Under the pieces are notes generated by a model, which worked only from the letters and a program-made list of their open reading frames with translations, did no database searches and was not told the DNA's origin. A stretch of 64,000 bases of DNA from the NCBI GenBank assembly GCA_032173965.1, contig CM063283.1:111857108-111921107 (forward strand). The letters are read 5' to 3'. This DNA comes from Sitta carolinensis. Taxonomy: Eukaryota > Chordata > Aves > Passeriformes > Sittidae. Positions 49,500-60,321 of the stretch are shown here, one piece after another (the stretch's first letter is position 1; every line of letters starts with the position of its first letter). The translations under genes were made by a program, and so were the position numbers.

Positions 49500-51049
49500 G
49501 AGACTGGATGTTTGTACAAGGAAACTCAAAGCTGCGTTTCTGCGGGCGAGATGAACTACCTCATTTGTTAAATTTGGCTTCTGATTCCTTAGAGCTCTCC
49601 TTTATGTATCTGCCTCTGTGTTTTTAGCAAAATGTAATTTGTACCCGAGTGCCACCTAAATGAGGATTTTGAAAATAATTTATAATCGTGGTAGAGGATC
49701 AAAAAGCCATATCAAGTCACTTTGTTAAGAAGGATAAATCTTTATTGAATGAAATTAGTCTGCTAGTCTTGTTTTCTCTTTTGGTACTGAAATGCAATTA
49801 TCTTATGTGTAAACACTGCACCAAATAAATTGTTTTTTCTTTTTTTTTTTTTTTTTTAACAAATAGTTTTCCTTAGTTGTGCTTTATATCTGTTTACTTG
49901 GGGTTTTTTTTGCTGGATTCAGTGTATGAGGTGCTTTGAGAGTCTAATTAAAAAAAACCCAAAGCAACAATGAACACAAAAGATAAACAAGTCACGAGGG
50001 TGAGCCAAGAGATTATTTTAATTCCAATATTTCAGGTCCTTGAACAAACCCAGGGAAAGAGAGCAGGATGTCCAGGAATACTGAGTGTCTTTGGTGGCTA
50101 GGTCTGATGAAATCACTCTGACTTAATTGAATTAAATAAGGAAGTTTAGCCTGCAGGCAGTGGCTTGAGGGAGTCGCACCCTATTTTGTCATTCCACCTC
50201 ATGCTGCCTGGAGCAATGTGTCCTTGTCTCTCCTCTCTAGGTGTGAGATGGGTGTTTTTAATAGAATTTGTGTATCAAGTGCACTGTGGGGGGTGGGGGA
50301 ATACCATGAAATAACCAACGAGTTTAAAGTAATTTCAAAGCAGAAATTAAAAATTTAAGTTATTACAGGTATGGCACACGTTTTCTGTGGCTTCTGACCT
50401 GCAGCACTGCAAGTCAATAATAGCAAAATAATGTACTGGAAGAAAGGGCAAAAAGGCTGCAGTGTTCAAGAAGGTTAAGGAAGCTGGATTGCTGGGGGAA
50501 TGCTCTACCAAAAGTAAAGTCAGGCACCAGCTGCAGTCCCATGCCACAGGGACAAACATTTTCTGTCGTACCAAGCCTGAGGAGAAGGCTTCTCTTGTAA
50601 GAAACTTGGTAATTACTACATCACACACTGGTAGAAGCACATTTTTTTTCTGGCTGGATGCAGACATTACTTTTGGTGCTTTGATTATTAAACCAAGTCT
50701 TCTGTGTAAAGGATGCCATGAACACAGTGTGTGATATATTTTGCATTGGCTTCCATGAAAATGAAAGCGCTTTTGGAAAGGTTCTCCTTGCCCTGGGCAG
50801 GGAAAGGGGAAGGTAGCAAGAGATCTGCTGAGACACCCTTGTAATGTTTAATATCCTGGGAGGTTTCTTTCCCTTTGGACATCCAAATCCTGCCCTCTAG
50901 TGAGTTGCCCATCAGTCCCAAAATTTCAGGTGATGTTGCTGCAGGCATCTGAGAGGAAGAGCCTTTTGGCCTTCTGCAAATCAGACAGCTGGGAAAGGAG
51001 CCTGAACAGAGCCAATGACATCCTCTGGATGTACCAGTCACATAAAGGA
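49500..51049. other. Interval between the convergent 3' ends
   Basis: No gene is recognised. It contains AATAAA at 49,824-49,829 on the plus strand followed by a T-rich stretch, which is a possible distal polyadenylation site for TMPRSS2. Short chance open frames only. Confidence 0.5.
49824..49829 (+). terminator. TMPRSS2: Candidate distal TMPRSS2 polyadenylation signal AATAAA
   Basis: Canonical hexamer followed directly by a strongly T-rich tract. Use of this site would place the CR1 copy and the whole minisatellite inside a 2.4-kb 3' UTR. Confidence 0.35.
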
Positions 51050-51056
51050 AATAAAA

Positions 51057-51062
51057 TTTATT
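51057..51062 (-). terminator. MX1: Candidate MX1 polyadenylation signal (AATAAA on the minus strand)
   Basis: TTTATT on the plus strand, about 560 bases past the MX1 stop codon. It abuts a plus-strand AATAAA at 51,050-51,055, so the hexamers face both ways. Confidence 0.4.
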
Positions 51063-51618
51063 TTCCTGCTAGGATGGAATGGTTTTGTGCCCACTATGTG
51101 CTCCCCCTCTCCCTCCTGGGCTGAGACTTGGTGACACAGGGGTGTTGCAGGGGTGTCTTTAGGTGATAGCAGGAAAGAGAACAACCCCAGCAAGCCAAAA
51201 ACCCAAAAGGAAGTGGGAGAACACAGGTGTCATGCACTAAGCTTCATGGAAGAAAGCTAGATAATTTGATTTCTACAGCTTGTGAATTATATAGCTTCCA
51301 TCATTAAAAAGAAGAAAAAAACCCAACAAAAAGTATAATCCTCAGAGTGTTAGCTTTTTAATGATTATTTCAGCACTTGCACAGAGTTCATGAAGAAAAT
51401 GTTTAAAAATGGAATAATGTTTGTTTAATCACAACTCCCCCAGAGGAGCTCTTTATGCACAGGCAATTGTTTGCATATGATTATGGAAAATAAAGAAAAA
51501 CTGAGCACTAGAAATTAATATTAAAGGTCTGGGCTGACATTACATCATGTCATATATGAAACTCTTCAGTAATGCTAGAAGATGAGGAGAAAAAAAAGCC
51601 TTCTGAAAAACAAAGAAA

Positions 51619-51852
51619 TTACAACAAGCTGAAGTCTCTCAGGTACAGGCAGGCTTTGGTGAGACGATCAGCTTTTTGGCTCAGGCAATTCCTGGTTTTA
51701 ACAACGTCAGTGTCCTCCTCAAGGAGAAAGTTTAACTTCTCTTTATCTTGTAAAAGTTGCAGCATTGAGGTCTGCACCTTCTCCCCAAAGTCATGAAGGA
51801 CAGAAGACAGGATGATCAGAGGTATCTGATTGGAGAGGCGTTTACTTGCTCC
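51619..51852 (-). CDS. MX1: MX1 last coding exon, C-terminal stalk/GED
   Basis: Acceptor on the minus strand 'gtcttgcag|GGAGCA'. Encodes 77 residues from [15 protein letters not shown] through [16 protein letters not shown] to RDFSLL and TAA at 51,619-51,621. Phase 0. Confidence 0.93.
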   Translation of the reverse strand, partial: GASKRLSNQIPLIILSSVLHDFGEKVQTSMLQLLQDKEKLNFLLEEDTDVVKTRNCLSQKADRLTKACLYLRDFSLL

Positions 51853-53700
51853 CTGCAAGACGAGGGGACAAAAAGGCAAAATACTACATTGATAAAAGGA
51901 ACTGAAAAATGAAGGGTCTATAGGTAATCTGGGTTTAATCAAGGCTTTAAAGTGTTGGACTGAGTTACTGTTCAAGAGGGAAGTACTGTTATGAACTAAA
52001 AAAAAAGTTTGCAACCAATGTCTTTTGTGCCTGAAATCTAAAAATTAAGAGTCATGGGGTTGTTAGCTGTTGCTTTTCTTCCCTCAGCAAACTCAAGCCA
52101 AGGCAGGCTGTTCTCTGCTCAGCTCTGTCAGCTGGGACAAGTTACAGGAGGACATTTCTGGCAAACAGAACTTGGGCACAGTTTCTGGTGTCCAACCTGT
52201 CTTCACTGAATGCTAATAATATGTTTTGATGCAGGAAATCTGAGAGTGGTTTTCCCTAAAGCTGGTAAATTCCTATATTAGATAGTGGTATTTGGATGGT
52301 ATTTTTGATGTGGTTGTCCTTTTAAGTTGAAGACAGATTTGGAGGAAGCTTTAGCCTTCAGGGGAAATGTCTTCAGCAGTAGTGAGACCAGATTGTGCCT
52401 TCATTACATTTACTGATAGTACTCCTGTCTGACCTGACCAGCTGCCTGGTTGATTTATGGATGCAAACTGAAACAGACTGACCCAGAAGTGCTTGTGGGG
52501 CCCTTTCCCCAAGGACATCCACAGGGTTTGGGGGCCCACCTGGAGCTTTTGGGCAGCATGAGGTTCTAAACCTCTCCCAGCTCTGGGAAGTGGCTGCCTC
52601 CAGCCCCCCTGGTGCTGGTGAGCACTTAGACCTAAGTGCCTGGCTGCAATTGAGAGGTTCTGTCTTTCTTTTTGTGGTACAACTTGAAAAGGGCATTCAT
52701 AGGTCCTATAGGGTGTAGGCACCATGGACACTTCAGAGCTCCCATGTCACTCGAACTGTATTTGGCCTTGCATCAGTCAGTCCCATGGAGCTAGGGTGCC
52801 CTGGCATTTGGGGGTTTGCTGAAAATGGCTCTCAGGACATTTAGAAAAATATTTAACTGCAGATAAGACATAGAGCAGAGTGTGTAGCAAGGTGGGATGG
52901 AAGTGCTTATGCACTTCTGGCTTTTTTTCTTGTTCTATGAAAACCAATGGCTTTCTCTTCATCAGCCTGAGCAGCCTGGCCATTTAATTGCAGGAATTTG
53001 TCACTAAGCCTGCTCTTGGAATTCAAAGTGAGCTGCTACCTACCTTCCTGAATTATTAATATTGAACTTGTTGCTCTCTGAGGGAGTTTTAGGACAAAGC
53101 AATCTTGATACTGCGTGTTTTTATTGCTGTCTTTCTTTAACATGATCCTTTGCTAAAACACTCCATTTGTCTTCAGAGATTTCTCTTACAGGGTGCTAGC
53201 TGCAAAACAGCAGATGCACTCTGATCTCTACAGACAACTGTTATATTTTAATGTAACATTTTATTATTGCTCCTCCTGCTGCAGTAGTTTAGGATCTGAC
53301 TGCAAGCCACTGACACCACTTTCTGCTGGCTGCAGGAAGGTCCAGAATGGCTTGAGGCTGACCTGAGCCAGACTGGGAGGTAGCTAACAAGTGGTTTAGG
53401 AGCCAGCTGTCACTTTGGCACCTTCGGGCTTTTCTAATCACCACATCCTGCATCCTGCAACCTTGCTGATACAGCCCAGCTTTTCCCTGACACTCCCATC
53501 ACTGGTCAGAAGCTCCAGGTACTTTGTACAGAAGCTGAGCATGTACCTGAACGAGACACTTAGACAGACCCTGGCTTTTCCCTGCAGAGAGCTGGCATGG
53601 CATACAAGGCTGTATTGACTGCAGCAAGGTCTGCCTGAGGGCTGTCTGCTCTAGCATTCAGGGGGCAGCAAATCCACTGCAGCACAGCCTGGGAACTCAC
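51853..53700 (-). other. MX1: MX1 last intron
   Basis: 1.85 kb with no recognised exon or repeat family. Confidence 0.6.
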
Positions 53701-53937
53701 AGAGAAATAGGCATTGGCGTGAGAAACCATGTCCTGGACAGAAGGCGGCTCCTTTGGAGTAAGAAACTGCAGATCTTTCCCCACGCCAGCGTTGGGAGCG
53801 TTTTCTCCCTTAGCAGTATTTAAATCACCCAGGTAAAGGTCATCCTGGCAGTACACGATTTTCTCCATTTTAAACTGTGCCCGGATATGTCTTTCAGCCT
53901 CTTCTGCTTGTTTCTCTCTAATGTCTTCAATTTTCAC
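53701..53937 (-). CDS. MX1: MX1 exon with stalk L4 loop
   Basis: Acceptor 'ttttctag|', donor '|gtgagt'. Encodes VKIEDIREKQAEEAERHIRA, then MEKIVYCQDDLY and a Gly/Asn/Pro-rich stretch before MVSHANAYFS. The low-complexity part corresponds to the unstructured L4 loop that determines antiviral specificity in mammalian MxA. 79 whole codons. Confidence 0.93.
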
Positions 53938-55180
53938 CTAGAAAAGAAAGGAACAAGAAGTTCTGAGACATTTGCTTTCTTTTGGAAGGTGCCAGTGCTT
54001 AGCAGTGTTCCCAGGGAATAGCAAGGTGGGCACAGTGTTCAACTGCCCTTGTGCAGCACTGTCTAATCCCAGAACACGGGAACATGGAGCAATGCTTTGG
54101 ATTGTGGCCTATCTGTTGTGAAAGAGCAAGAAAATGGGGAAGTTTTGTCCCCTCCTTACACATGAGTGGGATCAGTCCAAACCTGGTGCTTGGGGTTCAA
54201 GGAAAATATCTGTCATCAGCCAACAAGCTCTCTCTCTGGTGCTTTTTTTGCAGCCATTTGATGCTTTCTGGCCTTTTTGATACTTCCACCTAAAAGTTTG
54301 TGGGGATGGCAAAGTTCCCTCAGTCATGCTCAAATTTCCTTAAAATGCTTTCCTAGCATCCCTAAGAAAACACCTCTCATGTCCAGCGTTTGCCAGAACT
54401 TCTTCCCTCTTCATTCCTCTCACAGTGTTACACCTAAAGACCCTGCCTGAACACCTCTGTATTTGGATGAAATAACTTATTTGTTCACTGTCTGGTTGGC
54501 CTGGGAGCTCAGTGGGGTTTGACCATGCAAGTGAAATAGCAAACCACCTTTTTCACTCACATTTGCCTCTGAGTTTTCTCTTTTAGCAGCCCTTGTGAGT
54601 GGACTCTGTTTCCTTGCTGCCAGCATTGCTTCTCCTCTTTTCCTGAAAGCTCTTTCTGAGAAAAGGCCTTCAAGGACATCCATATCACTGAACTCCACCC
54701 CAAAACATGCTAATACCCAAACTGTGAACAGCCACCTTCTAGTTTTTTCATGGCTGGATGATTTTTGGTTTGTCTGCTCCTGCTCCCTTTCATCAAAGAC
54801 GAGATTCCTGCACAGGCTAAAACCCTGCTTGCTTTCAGAGAGGGAAAAACAGTTCAATCATTGCAGGACTTAAATATGAAATTAATGATGATCTCTTCAG
54901 ATAACCACACCAGGTTTTCTTTGCATTGTGTTGCAAATGTCAAGAATGTGAGCAGAAAGAATAAGGAATGTATATATGAGATCTTGTCCAAGTTGTGCAA
55001 TATGCACTTGCATTAATGCCATTATAATCATGCTATCATTTTCAGGCTCTTTCTTATTTTCCTGCCAGAAATTTCACACTTGCATAAGGGTGATGCAGTG
55101 AGATGGGTACCATAAGCATGGGTGTATTTACAAATGCCATTCTGTCTTTTGAGAATCTCAGATTAAAAGTAGTGCCTCAC
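53938..55180 (-). other. MX1: MX1 intron
   Basis: No repeat family or extra exon recognised. Overlapping open frames on both strands near 54,480-54,870 have no homology I can name. Confidence 0.6.
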
Positions 55181-55257
55181 CTTGGCAGTCCTGCTTAGAT
55201 TGTGAAAATTAGCAAAATTCTTTTTAGCAATTTCCATGAATTTCTCTTCAACCAGAA
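55181..55257 (-). CDS. MX1: MX1 exon, stalk
   Basis: A 77-nt exon. Acceptor 'ttcccttag|', donor '|gtgagg'. Encodes LVEEKFMEIAKKNF and FHNLSRTAK, matching the Mx stalk segment that precedes KIEDIR. Takes one carried base and ends in phase 0. Confidence 0.92.
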
Positions 55258-55729
55258 CTAAGGGAAGAAAAGAGAGACAAAATAAAGTCAGGTAAGTAAG
55301 TGAGGGTTTTAAGCTATTGTAAATATGAGGCTTGGGAGACTACTCATTTTATATATTCATTCAGAAATAGCTGAGGTGCTGTACTGGTGCACTCTGCCTT
55401 TATGACTCATACAAACAAGTAAAAATTGAAATTTCCAGGTCCAAGAGCGTGATCACTTAACCCCAGGTACTTCTTCTGTACTGTTTCCTTGCTGTGTTAT
55501 TTATTACATAGTTATTTTCTAACTCTCTTCCTAGAGCCACTGGGAAAAGTATTAACAAATGCTGGAGACCATGTGTGGAGATTGAAAGTTCTAGAGAAGG
55601 AGCAATCCCCAAGCTGAATCAGATTTATTTCCACACTCTGAAGGATCCTGAGAACCTCTGTGAGAGCATCAGCTTCTCCTGGAAAAGAAACTTTTCCAGA
55701 ATGTCCCCCTCCCATGGCCCAGGCCATAC

Positions 55730-55888
55730 CCATCACGTTGTTCAGGATCCTAATTGCTGGCTGCTCCAGTTCTCTGATCTGCTGTTTTACAATGTCCTCA
55801 AAGGTCCAGTAGTTGCTGAAGCCTGGGAACTCCCGCCCACGGTACTGATCTTCGTATTTCCACACTTTACCTGGGATGGTTTTTTTAG
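55730..55888 (-). CDS. MX1: MX1 exon, stalk
   Basis: Acceptor 'accattacag|', donor '|gtatgg'. Encodes [20 protein letters not shown] and [20 protein letters not shown] to LNNVM. The YRGRE(F/L)PGF motif is a strong Mx marker. Confidence 0.94.
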
Positions 55889-56723
55889 CTGTAATGGTAA
55901 AATAACATTGCTTTGCTACTAAGTCACTCAATGTGTACAGTTCAGGTTTAAGAAGGAAGCCTGTTTCTCCTCTTTGAGTTGTTCTTGAGAGGAACAATCT
56001 CTGAGCTGATTTTTTTGTTACCACAGAACAGAGCTAACGCGCTGTTGCTCTCTGAATGAGCCACCTCACACATGGCATCAAGCATCTGACTGACAGAAAT
56101 TAAGATGGGCCACAAAAATGCTAGTTCTTCTTGGTATTTTTACCCTCACAGAAGTAGCTGGCCATTACCAGTCACTTCCAAGTTTAAAAAAACCAAAACA
56201 ACTGAACAAAACGCTAAACAATTTTTCCAGGGAATCTATTGTTGACTAGCTCTTTTTATTTAAGGCATCACAGTCAATATTTCTTTACTGATATTATAAA
56301 AATGTGCTATTTTTTTTATATGAGGTGTCACTTTAGTGGAACAAACCCCACCCAGATTCTAAAATATTAATAGCAATAACAAAATAAAAACATTAAGAGT
56401 AATAATAAAAATTATCGATATGGTAATTATTTACTGGTGTTGCTGTTATTTAGAAGAATGGTTCAGAAAATCACCAACGAATTCTGTGCCAGCATCTTGA
56501 TTTCATTGCTGTGCTGGCAGAAGAGAGACAAGCACTGACCTCTCCGAAACGACAGCATTTAACCCAAACTGTGCCTGTGTCCCCAAGACACCACAACAGA
56601 GGGATGTTCATGACTTCTTGCTCTTAATTTTCTTGAAAAATATTTACTGAAGATGCCGTGCCTAGGTTCAAAAGCAAGGGGAGGTGCCCTCAGGGCAGCT
56701 GCCAGGCTGGGTTCTGTGCTTAC
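55889..56723 (-). other. MX1: MX1 intron
   Basis: AT-rich, no feature recognised. Confidence 0.65.
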
Positions 56724-56865
56724 CCTTCGCAGCACACTCCAGGAGGATCACGCCCCAGGCACGGAATTCCTTGCGGATCTTGGTGAACAGCCTGACTTCA
56801 TCTCCGAAGAGCTGCTCCTCTCCCCGCGTGCTCCGGGAGATGTCTTCGTTAAAGAGCTTGATCAA
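56724..56865 (-). CDS. MX1: MX1 exon, stalk
   Basis: Acceptor 'ccctgcag|', donor '|gtaagc'. Encodes [20 protein letters not shown] and [17 protein letters not shown] to ECAAK. Starts in phase 0 and carries one base out. Confidence 0.93.
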
Positions 56866-57601
56866 CTGCAGGGAATCCAACAACAGGCAGGCAATTTAGT
56901 GAAGTTCCATTTCTTCAGACTAGTTTGTGGATGTTAAGTAAATCTGCAGTTGTTTGATGTTAAAGCAGGGACACAGTTCATAAAAAACATCCATTTCTTA
57001 CATCTTTTATGCTCTTAGCTCCTGGTTTGTTTGGGTTTTTTAAAATTTTAAAAATTTTTTCCCCAAAAAACTGTCACAGCTAGAGGAGGACAAACTTGAG
57101 ACTTTTGTTTTTCCCCCTGTAGCCTTTTAGAACGATTAACTAAATTCCAATTGGCCAGACTTGTATGAAACTCCCATAAGCTCTGAAGGCTTCCCAGGGA
57201 GTAACTCCCTGAGAGAGGCACTTAGATGGACTTGCAAACCACATTTTGATGTCAGGAATACATTTGATCTGATGCATTTGATTGCTGTAAACAAGGGGAA
57301 TCCTTCAAAATGTTGAGCAGGCAGGAGTTTAAATTTTCCCATGCTGAGATGCTCGATTTTGACCCAATGAACCAAGTTGTTTCGTTTTCTTGTCCCACAA
57401 TCATAGGAAAATAGTTGCTAGAAGGGTCCATGAGCTCCTGTGGTCAATTATTTTTTCAGGTGTGGTTTGTCTGTGTTACCCTCACTGAAATGATGGATAC
57501 CACAAACTTCCTGGTGGTCCATGCTGATGTTTTGATTACTTCAGGTGGTTTCTTTTTCTCCCACAGTTACCTCCTTGCTCTGCTCTGTGACCAATACTTA
57601 C
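56866..57601 (-). other. MX1: MX1 intron
   Basis: No feature recognised. Confidence 0.65.
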
Positions 57602-57724
57602 ATCTGTGAGGAAAAACAGCTTCTCAGGCTCTGTTTGGGGTGTGCCTCTAGTGTACCTTTGCAGATCCTGTAATGTGCTATGGAGGGTGCCACGAATTTG
57701 GCTCTCCAGAGCTGGCAAGGTTTT
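57602..57724 (-). CDS. MX1: MX1 exon, stalk
   Basis: Acceptor 'ctccccag|', donor '|gtaagt'. Encodes [20 protein letters not shown] to PEKLFFLTD. Exactly 41 codons in phase 0. Confidence 0.93.
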
Positions 57725-58658
57725 CTGGGGAGGAGACAGAAGGACACTGAGATAGATTGAACCTGTCTGGTCTTGGAAACAAACCAAAATCCCTCTGAGA
57801 GTGAGCTACACCAGCACGGGATCTTTGCTGTTTTTACACAGCCAAGAGCTTGCTGTCAGTGTACCATGTGTGATAGAGGGGTAACATGGAAGAGCAAACA
57901 TGGCCTTTATTGAGGGAATGCAGGAGCCAGGATCTCCCTGAGGGATCAGGCTGGACCTCACGGAGAGCTGGGCAGAAGAGCTGCAGCCTAGGGCAAGATT
58001 TCACCCACAGTGAGCCAAAAATAATGTCCTCACAGGCTGTGCCAGGAAAGTGGTGACTGCTCAATTCCTGATGAATGCCTGATGGGAACATGGCTGTTTA
58101 GTTAGTTATTTTCTGTAAATTTACATAAATAATTTTTTTTTTCTTTTAAAAACTGAGTTTAGTTGTTCTCTATATTTTTGCATCTTCTCTTAATGGAATA
58201 AGATATCTTATGTACAGATATATTCATTCCAAATAAAACCCCCAGTATCCTTACATTAGTATATTAATATAATAGAACGTTGAAGATTTGAAGACATTTA
58301 CAGTTGAATAGAAATCACTGTTTCACTAAACTGACAGCAGTAACTTTTCACCCAGGTGATCAACACTCATAAACAAAAAGAAATATCACTGCTGCCATTG
58401 AAAAGGCAGGAATTATGAGTCACAAATAGATGAAATAATTTGCTTATTGTTGGTCTGCAGTTAAAAGGAAAATCTGAGGACAGAGCATGGGGCTTTTTAA
58501 TCTCTGCCTCTCAGTTCAGTTTGTTCTCAGATTGCTGAGTTGAAAGATCATTAAGCACATAAAGATGAAATCCAACTGCAGCACAAGGCTGAAGGGCTGA
58601 ATTTGTTTTTAGGTAGTAACTGATACAAACAGCTCAGTATGGGAGCTCTGTTACTTAC
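57725..58658 (-). other. MX1: MX1 intron
   Basis: No feature recognised beyond AT-rich stretches. Confidence 0.65.
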
Positions 58659-58737
58659 AATAATGTGTTTCACAAGTTCATTTGTGAGCTTCTCTGCCAG
58701 ATGGGGGATAGTAGCCTTTCCTTCTTTCATAAAAACC
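58659..58737 (-). CDS. MX1: MX1 exon, start of stalk
   Basis: Acceptor 'tttttcacag|', donor '|gtaagt'. Encodes VFMKEGKATIPHLAEKLTNE to HII. It needs two bases from the previous exon, which fits the end of 59,480-59,677 only if that exon is read in its downstream frame. Confidence 0.93.
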
Positions 58738-59479
58738 CTGTGAAAAAAGGAAAATGTGGGTTTGGTTGGCCAGCCTGTGCAGGGCAAGGGGGCAGCACTG
58801 ATGCTCTGCTCTGTTTTCACTAATTCTGTTGGACAATTTGAGTAAAGAAAGGGTCTCTGGGCCATGCTGGTGCAGATGTGGCAACAGCTCAGCACTCTCT
58901 GGGCATGTTTATTCAGGAGTTGCTTGACAGTTACTGACTGAGCAAAGGGAAACAGAAAAAAATCTGAAAAAAGCAAATTCTAACAGCAGATAAATGTGCT
59001 GTACTATTATTTCTTCATGTGTAAAGTTCACTGATTCAAAACCCTTGTCAGCTGCCATTTTCTGTATCATGATTGATTTGCTGCAGTCATCTGGGCAGTC
59101 TGTGCCTTCAGCAGAACCCTTCTTTCTCATGCTGTTCCTCCATGTTTTCCAGTGAACAGAAATACTTCAGTGCCTGACTTGAAGTGCTCAGATGCTTTAA
59201 CTCGAATTCTTCAGGACTATTCGGAACTTCTGAAGTTCACAGCACCTCCCCCATGTATTTTGCATCAACCAAACCAAACCAAAAAACATTTACAAAAGTT
59301 TATTCGGTGTGTAAAAATCTTCAGGGTTACCAAAACACAACCCTGTATGGGCAATGAGAAATCCTGAGTATAGCTAATACCCGTTTTAACCCCTAAATTA
59401 AATCTCAGCAAATCAACAGGAAGCTTTGAGGTGACCTCAACATGTTTTTGAGGAGAACTTTTCTGTGAGGAGTGAGTAC
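58738..59479 (-). other. MX1: MX1 intron
   Basis: No feature recognised. Confidence 0.65.
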
Positions 59480-59677
59480 CTGAAATGCTTGTGATCCTCA
59501 AAGAATTTTTTCTCCTGTTGGATTGCAGCAGCCAAGGTCTGATTGTTGAGGATGTCCTGCTGCCCACGGCACTTCACAATCATGTAGCCTTTTTTGAGGG
59601 GATTACCTTGTTTTGCAGAATGTTAATGATAGTGTCTTCAGTCCCCCTGTCCACGAGGTCGGGTTTTGTGAGGATTC
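59480..59677 (-). pseudogene. MX1: MX1 exon with TKPD motif, broken by a one-base deletion
   Basis: Acceptor 'aatttcacag|', donor '|gtactc'. The first part reads [20 protein letters not shown] with the G4 motif. The second part reads [20 protein letters not shown] to EDHKHF in a different frame. The change falls at the G run 59,598-59,601 (C run in coding sense). Flanking phases require a length of 3n+1; the exon is 198 nt. In the first frame translation stops at TGA, 59,580-59,582. No intron could fit in the gap. See findings. Confidence 0.88.
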
Positions 59678-60182
59678 CTGTGAAATTAAAAAACAAAGTT
59701 AACCACCAAGCAGGAACGCTCTGTGCCATGTTTTATAATGCAATTTTTTTGTATTCTCTCTCCTAGAATGCTCTAGCTCCTGGCTGTGAAACTCACTCTA
59801 CAGTTGGCCTCCCACCATGCCTTTTGCTTTGAAAACCAATTTTTAAAAGGCAAAAAGCAAAGCTTTTTACCTTTAACTTCAGAAAAACTGCCATTAACTG
59901 AGATTTTCACCTTCCAGTTATTCGTAACACGAATGCCAGCAAGACACCAAACTAAGGGGTTCTTGGAGCTACTCAAGAATTGTGACTAGAAATACTTGCA
60001 AATATTTCTTTAGGCTGTTTTTGTTGTTGTTGTTTTTTTTTTTTTTTTTTTTTTTCTTTTCCCTCTTCTTCTAGTAGCTAATTTCACAGTTCTAGTGCAG
60101 AACACAGAACATCAGACCTCATGGTGGGGGAAAAAACGGGATTTGACTTCCTTTTCAGCTCATAGCTTAAAAATTGTCTCAC
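59678..60182 (-). other. MX1: MX1 intron
   Basis: Contains a long T run near 60,034-60,055 on the plus strand. Nothing else recognised. Confidence 0.65.
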
Positions 60183-60321
60183 CTATTGTCCTTTCTCCAG
60201 TGGGGTCCACCTCTTGAGCCATTTTCAATGCTTCTGTTGTTGCAATATCCACATTACATGGCACCACCACCAAATTGACTGTCTCTCTGCAGCCAATTGT
60301 TATTTTAAGTAGCTTTTTGAT
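60183..60321 (-). CDS. MX1: MX1 exon, GTPase domain
   Basis: Acceptor 'gaattgcag|', donor '|gtgaga'. Encodes [20 protein letters not shown], then [20 protein letters not shown] to ERTI. The DIATTEAL(K/S)MAQEVDP stretch is highly typical of Mx. Confidence 0.94.

Noticed and set aside
48513..49529. Open frames of 232-338 codons on both strands encoding repeated GIPAR- or GRDAP-like peptides
   Set aside because: They are the 15-bp minisatellite read in different frames; a unit length divisible by three without stops opens them automatically.
59590..59610. Short intron or programmed frameshift as explanation for the MX1 frame change (AAG|gtaatc looks like a donor)
   Set aside because: The two conserved coding blocks are separated by only a few bases, so no intron fits, and no known Mx uses frameshifting. 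A one-base loss is simpler.
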